Positions 1 through 6,186 of a stretch of 8,705 bases of DNA are shown piece by piece. The notes under the pieces are model-generated. The model had not been told where the DNA came from and made no database searches. It saw nothing but the letters and a program-made list of their open reading frames with translations. The position numbers and the translations under genes were made by a program. Positions within the stretch are counted from its first letter, which is position 1. The number at the start of each line of letters is the position of its first letter. Location of the stretch: contig DASUMP010000198.1 of assembly GCA_036277635.1 (NCBI GenBank), forward strand, positions 1 through 8,705, read 5' to 3'. Source of the stretch: DASUMP01 sp036277635. GTDB taxonomy: Bacteria > Actinomycetota > Acidimicrobiia > IMCC26256 > PALSA-610.

Positions 1-111
1 CTCGCGGGCACGCACGCCCGGATCGTGATCGGCACCAGCGTCCCCGGCGAAGCCTGGACCGCCCCGATCAACAAGGACCCCGCCGAGCGCCCCGCCGCGC
101 TCTCGACCTGA
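1..111 (+). CDS. 3' end of an unidentified protein (5' end outside window)
   Basis: An open frame runs from the first base to a TGA at 109-111 and gives 36 C-terminal residues, beginning LAGTHARIVIGTSVPGEAW and ending AALST. Codon use (GC-rich third positions) matches the genes that follow. The stop codon overlaps the Shine-Dalgarno AGGAG (111-115) of the next gene, so the two genes are very probably co-transcribed. I do not recognise the family from this tail. It shows no membrane segment and no motif I can name, so no function is proposed. Confidence 0.6.
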   Translation, partial: LAGTHARIVIGTSVPGEAWTAPINKDPAERPAALST

Positions 112-115
112 GGAG
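111..115 (+). promoter_or_regulatory. Ribosome binding site deciding a TTG start
   Basis: AGGAG lies 6 nt before the TTG at 122-124 and shares its first A with the upstream TGA stop. No ATG or GTG in the same frame lies near it, so this site is the main argument for the TTG start and for translational coupling to the upstream gene. Confidence 0.7.
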
Positions 116-121
116 ACGACG

Positions 122-565
122 TTGTCAGCGTTCGACGCGGAGTACGAACCGAGTCCGTGGGACATGATCGCCGCGGAGGTCGAGCTGTACGAGCGCACGA
201 ACGGCGCCGAACCGAGCGAGCTCGTCGGCGAGCAGTGGATCGTGCTGTGGACGCTCGGTGCGCAGTCCGGCAAGGTGCGCAAGACGCCGTTGGTGCGCGT
301 CGCCGACGGCGAGGGTCGGTACGCCGTCATCGGCTCGATGGGCGGTGCGCCGACGCACCCGCAGTGGGTGCACAACGTGCGCGCCAACCCCGTCGCTCGC
401 GTGCACGACGGCGAATCGGTGCGCGAGTACACGGTGCGCGAAGTCGACGGCGACGAGAAGGCGACCTGGTGGGCGCGCGCGACCAAGGTGTGGCCCGCCT
501 ACGACGACTACCAGGCGGGCACCGAGCGGGTGATCCCGCTCTTCGTGCTCGAACCCACCGACTGA
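122..565 (+). CDS. Nitroreductase family deazaflavin (F420)-dependent oxidoreductase, DDN-like
   Basis: The product is 147 residues, the usual length of the DDN/F420H2-dependent reductase family (split beta-barrel fold). Known members use reduced coenzyme F420 to reduce quinones, nitro compounds and other substrates; the substrate here cannot be told. Visible family features are the N-terminal EYEPSP and VELYERTNG block (residues 7-28), the GAQSGKVRKTPLVRV strand-loop (46-60) that contacts the cofactor phosphate in relatives, the SMGGAPTHPQW and NVRANP segment (72-90), and the C-terminal EVDGDEKATWW / YDDYQ / IPLFVLEP pattern. No signal peptide or membrane helix is seen. The TTG start is supported by AGGAG 6 nt upstream and by the N-terminus matching the family's typical start. 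The gene follows an unidentified gene with almost no gap and is followed after 5 nt by a lipid kinase. Its presence implies the host makes F420, as many actinobacteria do. Confidence 0.9.
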   Translation: MSAFDAEYEPSPWDMIAAEVELYERTNGAEPSELVGEQWIVLWTLGAQSGKVRKTPLVRVADGEGRYAVIGSMGGAPTHPQWVHNVRANPVARVHDGESVREYTVREVDGDEKATWWARATKVWPAYDDYQAGTERVIPLFVLEPTD

Positions 566-570
566 GCGCG

Positions 571-1428
571 ATGGTCCCGCGCCCGACGCGGCCCGCGCTG
601 ATCATCAACCAGCGCTCGGGCGGCGGGAAGGCCGAGCGGTACGACCTGGCCACCCAGTGCTGGACGCGCGGCATCGAGCCGATCGTGTTCCAGCCGGGTG
701 ACGATCTCGCTGCGCTCGCGACGGCGGCCGTCGCCGACGGCGCCGACGCGCTCGGCATGGCCGGCGGCGACGGTTCGCAAGCCGCCGTCGCGGCCGTCGC
801 GATCGCACACGATCTGCCGTTCGTGTGCGTGCCGGCCGGGACGCGCAACCACTTCGCGTTCGACATCGGAGTCGACCGACGCGACGTCGTCGGCGCGCTC
901 GACGCGTTCGCCGCCGGCGAGGAGCGCCGCATCGACGTCGCGCGGGTGAACGGTCGCGTCTTCCTGAACAACGCCGCGCTCGGTCTCTACGCCGCGATCG
1001 TCGACTCGCCGGAGTACCGAGAGCACAAGGTGCAGACCGCGATCGCGACGATGGCCGCGCGGCTCGGTCCCGACGTCGCACAGTTCGACTTGCGCTTCAC
1101 CGACCCTGCCGGTCGTCGTCACGACGGCGCCGATCTCGTGGTCGTGTCGAACAACCGGTACGCGCCCGCACCGCGGCCGGGACGCGGGACTCGAGGGGAG
1201 GTCGACGCCGGCGTCCTCGGCGTGATCGCGGTGACCGGGCCACCACCACGAGGCATCACGGAGTGGACCGCCCCGACGCTGCGGGTCGAGTCGGCGACGA
1301 CGGTGGCGCTCGGGATCGACGGCGAGAGCGTGCACCTCGAACCCCCACTCGACTTCGAGTCGGTGCCGCTCGCCCTCCGGATCAGGACGCGCGCGCGATC
1401 GGTCGGGAGGCCGCGACTCGCGCCGTAG
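571..1428 (+). CDS. Diacylglycerol kinase catalytic domain / YegS-like lipid kinase
   Basis: The 285-residue protein belongs to the DAGK_cat superfamily, which transfers phosphate from ATP to a lipid or related hydroxyl (diacylglycerol, sphingosine-like or undecaprenol-type substrates; the actual one is unknown). Motifs in order: INQRSGGGKA at 12-21 (the family's NPxSGxGK nucleotide loop), AGGDGSQ at 64-70 (canonical GGDGT), PAGTRNHFAFDIG at 88-100 (canonical PxGTxNDFA), LNNAALGLYA in the middle, and GIDGE near the C-terminus, all as expected for the two-lobed fold. Two positions differ from the textbook consensus: Ser for Thr in GGDGT, and His for Asp in GTxND. To my recollection the GTRNHFA form is common in actinobacterial members, so this probably marks a subfamily rather than a dead enzyme. 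No membrane helix is seen; such kinases act at the inner face of the membrane. The ATG lies 5 nt after the previous stop without a strong Shine-Dalgarno, suggesting coupled translation. Confidence 0.9.
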   Translation: MVPRPTRPALIINQRSGGGKAERYDLATQCWTRGIEPIVFQPGDDLAALATAAVADGADALGMAGGDGSQAAVAAVAIAHDLPFVCVPAGTRNHFAFDIGVDRRDVVGALDAFAAGEERRIDVARVNGRVFLNNAALGLYAAIVDSPEYREHKVQTAIATMAARLGPDVAQFDLRFTDPAGRRHDGADLVVVSNNRYAPAPRPGRGTRGEVDAGVLGVIAVTGPPPRGITEWTAPTLRVESATTVALGIDGESVHLEPPLDFESVPLALRIRTRARSVGRPRLAP

Positions 1429-1507
1429 CGCGACGCCGGCGCTCGTGCCTTCGGCCGTGGCGGACGCACGGGCGTCGGTGCTGTGATGGTCACGCGAGCG
1501 AGGGGGC

Positions 1508-4315
1508 GTGTCGGACGTGGTCGACTCGGATCCGGAAGGGCAGCGGTCCCGGACGCTGGTGGGTCGCGCCCGGGAGCGCGCCGCGATCGGCGCGCTGCTC
1601 GAGGGCGCTCGCGATGGCACGAGCGGCGCGGTGGTCGTCGCCGGCGGCATCGGGGTCGGCAAGTCGTCGCTCTTGCGCGACGCGATCGACGCGGCGAGCG
1701 ACTTCCGGGTGCTGCGCGTCGCGGGCGTCGAGTCCGAGATGGCGTTCGGCTTCGCTGGCGTGCACCAGCTGGTGCTCCCGTTCGCGCGCCTCGTGGACGC
1801 GTTGGCCGGTCCACAGCGGGCGGCGCTGCAGACGGTGCTCGGCACGGCGCACGGTGATCCGCCCGATCCGTATCTCGTCGGGCTGGCGGTGCTCTCGCTG
1901 CTCGCCGGCGCCGCCGCCGCGCAGCCCGTCCTGGTGGTCGTCGACGAGGCGCAGTGGCTCGACGAGGAGTCGCTGACCGTCGTGTCCTTCGTGGCCCGCC
2001 GGCTGCAGGCGGATCGCGTCGCGCTCGTCGTCGCGATCCGGACGACTCCGAACAGTCCGGTCGCCTTCGAGGGCGTGCGCCGCATCGAAGTGACCGGGCT
2101 CGACCCCGACGCGGCGCTGGAGCTCTTGACGGCGGCGTCGGGTGGCGCGATCGCTCGCGACGTCGCCGACCGGCTGGTCGCGGCCACCGACGGCAATCCG
2201 CTCGCGCTCGTCGAGCTCCCCGACGCCCTCACCGCCGATCAGCTGCGCGGCGCGGCGCCGCTGCCCGACCCGCTCCCGATCGGCACGCGCCTCGCGAGCG
2301 TCTTCGAGTCGCGACTGCGCACCCTTGACGAGGACGCACGCGGCTTGCTCCTGCTCGCGAGCGCCGAGCGGTTGGGAGATCCTCGCCTCCTCCAACGGGC
2401 CGCGACCGCGATCCTCCACCGTCACTGGGACGACGCGGTCGCCGCCGCCGAGAAGACGGGTCTGGTGGCGTTCACACCCGGAGTCGAGTTTCGTCACCCG
2501 CTCGTCCGGTCGGCCGTGTACTACTCGGCCACCCCCGCGCAGCGCCGCGCCGCGCACGCCGCGCTCGCCGAGGTGCTCGACGCCGAGAGCGATGCCGATC
2601 GGCGTGCGTGGCACCTCGGCGCCGCTGCGGCTGAACCCGATGAGCGCATCGCGCACGAGCTCGAGACAGCATCCGAGCGCTTGCGTCGTCGAGGCGGCGC
2701 ATCCGTCGCCGCGGCATACCTCTGGCGCGCCGCCGAGCTCACGCCTGATCAGTCGCGTGCGACGGACCGACTCCTGGAAGCCGCGCGCACCGAGCTGACC
2801 GCGGGGCGGAACCGGCGCGCGCAGGAGATCCTCGACCGGGCGACGACGACCGGGCTCGACCTCCGCCATCGCGGTGACGCGGCGTGGACGGCCGTCCTGA
2901 TCCACCTCGTCGCCGGCGACGTCCGCGCCGCCGGTGACGTGCTCGCGCGCACACTTCCCGACGTCTCCGACACAGACGCCGAGCTCGCGCTCGGCATCTG
3001 TGTCGCCGCGGATGCCGTGGCGCTCGGTGGTGCCCGTCTCGTCGACGACGCGACCCTGAGCGCTGTCGCCGAGGGCACCCGACGGCTCTGCCCGGCGCCG
3101 CACGTGGCCACGCCGTTGCCGCAGCTGCTCATGGGAGTGGCGGCGCGACTGGAAAGCGGTGACGGCGACGCGGTGCCGCTCCTGCGCGCGGCAGTCACGG
3201 CGGCCACCGAGGACAGCGTGCGCTTCGAGCAGGGCGCCGGCCACCACGTCCACGTGGTGTACTTCGACACGGTCCTCGCCGCGGTCGGGACGCTCGACGA
3301 TGCCGGCTGGGACGAGCTCACGCGCTCGTGGGTCGAGCTGGCGCGCCGCGCCGGTGCGCTCGCTGCGCTGCCGCTCGCGCTCGGGTTCCGCAGCTGGTTG
3401 GAGGTCTTGCAGGGGCGCTTCGGGTCTGCCGCGTCCCACCTCGCGGAGGCGGAAGACCTCGCCTCGGTCACGGGAGTGCGCGGGCTGCTCGGCACGCCCG
3501 CTCCGGCGCGGGTCCTCGCCGACGCGTGGCGGGGCAACGAGGAGGCGACCCGAACCGGCGCGCGTCGCATGATGCAAGAGGCGCACGACCGCGGCCAAGG
3601 GATCGCGATCGACCAAGCGTACGCCGCGTTGACCGTGCTCGAGATCGGCGGCGGTCGTTACGACGTGGCTCTCCGCACCGCGCGACGCGGTGTCGAGCAC
3701 GGCGCCATCGGCCTGCGGACGATCGCCCTCGCCGACCTGGTCGAGTGCGCGACGCGCTGCGGCGAACCCGACGTGGCCGAGTCGGTGATCGTGCCGCTCG
3801 CCGAACAGGCGGAGGCGTGCGGTACGCCGTGGGCCCGCGGTCTGCTCGCTCGGTCGCGAGCGCTCCTCGCGACCGGTGACAGCGCCGACGAGCTCTTCCG
3901 TGCCGCGATCGACGAGCTGGCGCGTTCGACGATCGCAACCGAACACGCGCGCACGAACCTTCTCTACGGCGAGTGGCTGCGGCGCGCCCGTCGGCGTCGG
4001 GACGCCCGGCAGCCGCTCCACGACGCGCTCGAGGCGTTCGAGGCGTTCGGCGCGAGCCGTTTCGCGGCACGTGCGGGCACGGAGCTGGCGGCGACGGGCG
4101 AGCACGTGCGGAAACGGGACGTTCCCTCCACGACCGCGCTCACCCCGAAGGAAGCCCAGATCGCCCGGCTGGCGGCGGCGGGGGAGCGGAACCACGAGAT
4201 CGCCGCGCAGCTCTTCATCACGACCAGCACCGTCGAGTACCACCTCCGCAAGGTCTTCGTGAAGCTCGGCGTCACCTCACGAACGCAGCTCGCACAGGTC
4301 GATCTTCCGGACTGA
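1508..4315 (+). CDS. LuxR-family transcriptional regulator with N-terminal AAA/NTPase domain (LAL type)
   Basis: This is a 935-residue protein in the usual size range of LAL (large ATP-binding LuxR) regulators, the MalT-like STAND ATPases. The N-terminus carries LVGRARERAAI (17-27), Walker A GGIGVGKSS (46-54) and Walker B VLVVVDEAQWLD (141-152). A winged-helix-like part around 260-370 is followed by a long helical, TPR-like middle. The last 58 residues (878-935) form a LuxR/GerE helix-turn-helix, with LTPKEAQIARLAAAG, the recognition-helix region TTSTVEYHLRKVFVKLGV, then SRTQLAQ. Family members bind ATP and an inducer and then activate promoters; the inducer here is unknown. The GTG at 1508 has GAGGGGG directly before it (1500-1506, only 1 nt spacing), so GTG 1517, three codons later, is an equally plausible start; an in-frame TGA at 1484-1486 prevents a longer protein. 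The gene ends 95 nt before a stress operon on the same strand, making that operon a candidate target, though nothing in the sequence proves it. Confidence 0.93.
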   Translation: MSDVVDSDPEGQRSRTLVGRARERAAIGALLEGARDGTSGAVVVAGGIGVGKSSLLRDAIDAASDFRVLRVAGVESEMAFGFAGVHQLVLPFARLVDALAGPQRAALQTVLGTAHGDPPDPYLVGLAVLSLLAGAAAAQPVLVVVDEAQWLDEESLTVVSFVARRLQADRVALVVAIRTTPNSPVAFEGVRRIEVTGLDPDAALELLTAASGGAIARDVADRLVAATDGNPLALVELPDALTADQLRGAAPLPDPLPIGTRLASVFESRLRTLDEDARGLLLLASAERLGDPRLLQRAATAILHRHWDDAVAAAEKTGLVAFTPGVEFRHPLVRSAVYYSATPAQRRAAHAALAEVLDAESDADRRAWHLGAAAAEPDERIAHELETASERLRRRGGASVAAAYLWRAAELTPDQSRATDRLLEAARTELTAGRNRRAQEILDRATTTGLDLRHRGDAAWTAVLIHLVAGDVRAAGDVLARTLPDVSDTDAELALGICVAADAVALGGARLVDDATLSAVAEGTRRLCPAPHVATPLPQLLMGVAARLESGDGDAVPLLRAAVTAATEDSVRFEQGAGHHVHVVYFDTVLAAVGTLDDAGWDELTRSWVELARRAGALAALPLALGFRSWLEVLQGRFGSAASHLAEAEDLASVTGVRGLLGTPAPARVLADAWRGNEEATRTGARRMMQEAHDRGQGIAIDQAYAALTVLEIGGGRYDVALRTARRGVEHGAIGLRTIALADLVECATRCGEPDVAESVIVPLAEQAEACGTPWARGLLARSRALLATGDSADELFRAAIDELARSTIATEHARTNLLYGEWLRRARRRRDARQPLHDALEAFEAFGASRFAARAGTELAATGEHVRKRDVPSTTALTPKEAQIARLAAAGERNHEIAAQLFITTSTVEYHLRKVFVKLGVTSRTQLAQVDLPD

Positions 4316-4357
4316 GATCTTCGAAAGACTGGGGTTTTCGGGGATTCGATGCCCTGA

Positions 4358-4407
4358 CCCTCCGCCGTACGTTCGCTTCGGAAGCACAACACGTACGGAA
4401 CGGAGGG
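4358..4407 (+). promoter_or_regulatory. Inverted repeat that sequesters the Shine-Dalgarno of the stress operon's first gene
   Basis: The 5' arm CCCTCCGCCGTACGT (4358-4372) pairs with ACGTACGG (4391-4398), skips a 2-nt bulge AA (4399-4400), and pairs with CGGAGGG (4401-4407). That makes 15 base pairs, 8 plus 7. The loop (4373-4390) holds a small nested hairpin, GCT-TCGGA-AGC (4375-4385). The 3' arm contains the whole ribosome-binding sequence GGAGGG (4402-4407), which sits 3 nt before the ATG at 4411. In RNA the folded form would block initiation. No U-run follows, so it is not a standard intrinsic terminator. The half-sites also contain the palindrome CGTACG twice, with centres 26 bp apart, so a DNA operator is the alternative reading. 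Confidence 0.6.
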
Positions 4408-4410
4408 AAC

Positions 4411-4866
4411 ATGAAGCCACTGTCACAGTCGTTGGAGGACCTTGCCGCTCGCGTCAAGGTCCTCGAGGATTCCGCGACGGCCACGTTCGAGGCCGATCGC
4501 ACCAAGCTGGAGCAGCGTCGTCGGGAGATCGACCAGGCGCTGAAGAGCGACATCGGCGAGATCGAGTCGGCCGTCCGCGACGCGGCGGCTGCCGGCCGCA
4601 CCTGGTGGAGCGAGACCAAGGTGTCGATGAAGCGCCCGCTCGACGAGCTGCGCGCCCGCATCGACAAGCGTCAGTCGGAGCACGAGGTGCACCGCGCGGT
4701 GCGGATCGCCGAAGCCGCCGAAGAGGACGCCGCCGCCGCCATCGAGCTGGCCGCGTACTTCCTCAACGTCGCCGAGTACGCCGTCATCGACGCAGCCCTC
4801 GCCCGGATGGCGGCCGACGACTTGTCGGCCGGGGTCGAGGTTCCGACCGGGGGGGCGTCGTCATGA
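4411..4866 (+). CDS. Small alpha-helical coiled-coil protein, uncharacterised, first gene of stress operon
   Basis: The product is 151 residues, highly charged and almost entirely predicted helix. Residues 4-55 show heptad-like spacing (LSQSLEDLAARVKVLED, then KLEQRRREIDQAL). A WW pair at 65-66 and a second amphipathic segment around 77-99 follow. Then comes an Ala/Glu-rich stretch, EAAEEDAAAAIELAAYFLNVAEYAVIDAALARMAADDL (101-138, given here as its composition rather than a motif with known role). I associate similar 'AEYAVxDAxLAR' tails with uncharacterised proteins of actinobacteria and proteobacteria, from memory. No signal peptide or clear membrane helix is present, so it is probably cytoplasmic or peripheral to the membrane. 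The ATG is preceded by a strong GGAGGG inside a hairpin. The TGA overlaps the ATG of the HdeD gene (ATGA), and a run of seven G (4849-4855) lies just before the stop. Function is unknown; the context suggests a partner of the membrane stress proteins. Confidence 0.85.
   Translation: MKPLSQSLEDLAARVKVLEDSATATFEADRTKLEQRRREIDQALKSDIGEIESAVRDAAAAGRTWWSETKVSMKRPLDELRARIDKRQSEHEVHRAVRIAEAAEEDAAAAIELAAYFLNVAEYAVIDAALARMAADDLSAGVEVPTGGASS
4849..4855 (+). promoter_or_regulatory. G7 tract at the coiled-coil/HdeD gene junction
   Basis: Seven consecutive G lie in codons ACC GGG GGG GCG near the end of the upstream gene, 7 nt before the HdeD ATG. They can act as the Shine-Dalgarno for HdeD. They are also a homopolymer where one added G in the transcript, or a -1 ribosomal shift, would put the upstream frame into the HdeD frame without a stop in between. 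Confidence 0.4.
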
Positions 4867-5450
4867 TGCGCCCCTTCATCGGAAGCTGGAAGCACCTCGC
4901 TGTCCACGGTGTCGCCGCGGTGCTGTTCGGTCTGGCCACGCTCGTGTGGCCGTCGATCACCCTGTGGGCGCTCGTCGTCCTGTGGGGCGCGTTCGCCTTC
5001 GTCGACGGCATCACGTCGTTGTCGGCCGCGATCGCCGATCGGGTGCTGGTCCACCGGGGCTGGGTCGCCTTCTCGGGGATCACCGGCATCGCCGCCGGCG
5101 TGGTGACGTTCCTCTGGCCGTCGATCACTGCGTACGCGCTGCTCTTCGTGATCGCGACGTGGTCGTTCCTCGTCGGAGGTGCGCGCATCGCGTTCGCGAT
5201 CACCACACGCAAGCAGCTGCACGGCACGTGGTCGATCGCGCTCGGTGGTGTCGCCCTGGTGCTGCTCGGCACGCTCCTCGTCATCGACCCCGGTGCGGGA
5301 GCGCTCGGGATCACCTGGGCGATCGGTTGGCTGGCGATCTTCTTCGGCGGCCACGAGCTGTACCTGGCGTCGATCGTCCGCCACGAGACCCGCGAGCTGA
5401 CGAAGTCGACGAACCTCCGAGCCTCGCGGCCCGGAACCGCGGTGAGCTGA
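4863..5450 (+). CDS. HdeD family (DUF308) integral membrane protein
   Basis: The 195-residue protein has six hydrophobic helices arranged as three helix pairs, the signature of the HdeD/DUF308 family. The first pair covers about residues 12-58 and the second about 67-115. The third runs from about 122 to 170. The first two pairs share WPSIT (29-33 and 85-89), and the third has the matching DPGAG (142-146), showing internal triplication with a period near 56 residues. E. coli HdeD is linked to acid resistance at high cell density, but the biochemical role of the family is not settled and actinobacterial members need not act in acid stress. The start ATG at 4863 overlaps the preceding TGA by 4 nt and is followed directly by a second ATG. 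The next gene begins 1 nt after the stop. A charged tail (about 173-195) is probably cytoplasmic. Confidence 0.92.
   Translation: MMRPFIGSWKHLAVHGVAAVLFGLATLVWPSITLWALVVLWGAFAFVDGITSLSAAIADRVLVHRGWVAFSGITGIAAGVVTFLWPSITAYALLFVIATWSFLVGGARIAFAITTRKQLHGTWSIALGGVALVLLGTLLVIDPGAGALGITWAIGWLAIFFGGHELYLASIVRHETRELTKSTNLRASRPGTAVS
4947..5128 (+). repeat. 14-bp direct repeat encoding WPSIT in HdeD
   Basis: TGGCCGTCGATCAC occurs at 4947-4960 and again at 5115-5128, exactly 168 nt (56 codons) apart and in the same frame. It reflects the internal duplication of the HdeD fold and is not a mobile repeat. Exact identity at the DNA level between old protein repeats is slightly unusual and may come from codon preference or local gene conversion. 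Confidence 0.8.
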
Positions 5451-5451
5451 C

Positions 5452-6186
5452 ATGACGCACGCCGCGGCGGCAACGCCCGTGCCCTACGCCTCCCGCCGCC
5501 GGCGCCCCGCGCCGGCGGCGGGAGAGCGCGTCGGGGCCGCCGCGGGCGTCCTCGGCGCCGTCGCCCTCGTCGTGGCCACCGCGATGCTGTCGGCGACACC
5601 GAGCGTGGACACGACACCGGCGGTGGTGCGACTGCACCTGCTCGACCACTCGACCGTCTCGATGGTGTCCGCGTCCACGCTCGCCGTAGGCGCGCTGCTC
5701 CTCGTCCCGTTCCTCGCGAGCCTGCGCACCTTCAGCGCTCGCCGGAGCGCCGGAGCAGCGTGGCGGTGGACCGTCACCCTCGTGATGGGTGCCGTGGGCA
5801 TCTCGATGCTCGCCCTTGCCGGCGCGTTCCTCGTCACGGCCACGGTGCTCGCCGATCGCTCGACGGACGACACGGTCTTCGCCGTGTTCGTCTCCGCGAA
5901 GCTCCTGGCCACGCTCGCGCTGGTGCCCGTCGCGGCTCTCGTGCTCGCCAACGCGCGCGCCATCGCACCCTCGCAACGCCGACCCGACCGCTGGCTCGTC
6001 CGATTCGACATCGAGATCGCCGTGCTCGCCGCCGTCGCCAGCGTCGCGACCTTCGTCGACCGCGGCTGGTTCGCCCCTGGTGAGCCGATCGTCGCGGTCG
6101 CGTGGTCCCTCGTCGCCCTGTGGGTCGTCGCCCTCGCCGCGACGATCGTGCGCGGCGACCACACACGCCCGAAAGAAGGATCATGA
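5452..6186 (+). CDS. Six-helix integral membrane protein of unknown function
   Basis: The 244-residue product has an Arg/Pro/Ala-rich N-terminus (RRRRPAPAAGE, 15-25) and then six predicted membrane helices at about 27-46, 70-90, 107-131, 141-167, 186-203 and 213-233. By the positive-inside rule the Arg-rich N-terminus, the Arg-rich 92-105 loop and the 169-184 loop should be cytoplasmic. I see no catalytic motif and cannot assign a named family; it resembles the general style of small uncharacterised actinobacterial membrane proteins. The ATG lies 1 nt after the HdeD stop, with GGTGAG (5441-5446) as a weak Shine-Dalgarno. GTG at 5479 (codon 10) is a possible alternative start. Codons 13-25 form a perfect 16-bp DNA/RNA inverted repeat. 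Its stop overlaps the USP start (ATGA), so it is translated within the same operon. Confidence 0.85.
   Translation: MTHAAAATPVPYASRRRRPAPAAGERVGAAAGVLGAVALVVATAMLSATPSVDTTPAVVRLHLLDHSTVSMVSASTLAVGALLLVPFLASLRTFSARRSAGAAWRWTVTLVMGAVGISMLALAGAFLVTATVLADRSTDDTVFAVFVSAKLLATLALVPVAALVLANARAIAPSQRRPDRWLVRFDIEIAVLAAVASVATFVDRGWFAPGEPIVAVAWSLVALWVVALAATIVRGDHTRPKEGS
5490..5524 (+). repeat. Perfect 16-bp inverted repeat with 3-nt loop inside a coding region
   Basis: Arms 5490-5505 and 5509-5524 are exact reverse complements around a CCC loop (5506-5508). The stem core reads TCCCGCCGCCGGCGC, and its partner is GCGCCGGCGGCGGGA. It covers codons 13-25 of the six-helix membrane protein, about 38 nt after its ATG. 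Nearly every pair is G:C, so the RNA hairpin would be extremely stable. There is no U-run after it. Confidence 0.8.

Noticed and set aside
1420..1442. GCGCCG-N11-CGGCGC inverted repeat at the end of the lipid kinase gene, considered as a terminator
   Set aside because: The stem is only 6 bp, overlaps the stop codon, has a long loop and no T-run. Such GC repeats are frequent by chance here.
1483..1493. GTGA-TGG-TCAC palindrome upstream of the LuxR-type gene as an operator
   Set aside because: Half-sites of 4 bp with mismatching flanks are too weak in this composition, and no promoter could be recognised around it.
508..2232. A 574-codon minus-strand open frame spanning the lipid kinase and the regulator start
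   Set aside because: It crosses two well-supported + strand genes, its translation is low-complexity Ser/Arg/Ala, and no family pattern or ribosome site is seen.
1490..4243. A 917-codon open frame on the minus strand opposite the LuxR-type regulator
   Set aside because: It is a shadow produced by GC-rich codon bias. Its protein is Arg/Gly/Glu-rich without motifs, while the + strand carries Walker motifs and an intact helix-turn-helix.
4301..4319. GATCT-N9-AGATC repeat at the end of the LuxR-type gene as a terminator
   Set aside because: The 5-bp stem overlaps the last codons and stop, with only a short mixed sequence after it and no U-run.
4345..4373. Possible promoter with TTCGAT and TACGTT before the stress operon
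   Set aside because: The -10-like TACGTT lies inside the hairpin arm and the -35 matches only two consensus bases, so it was not annotated. The true start must be mapped.
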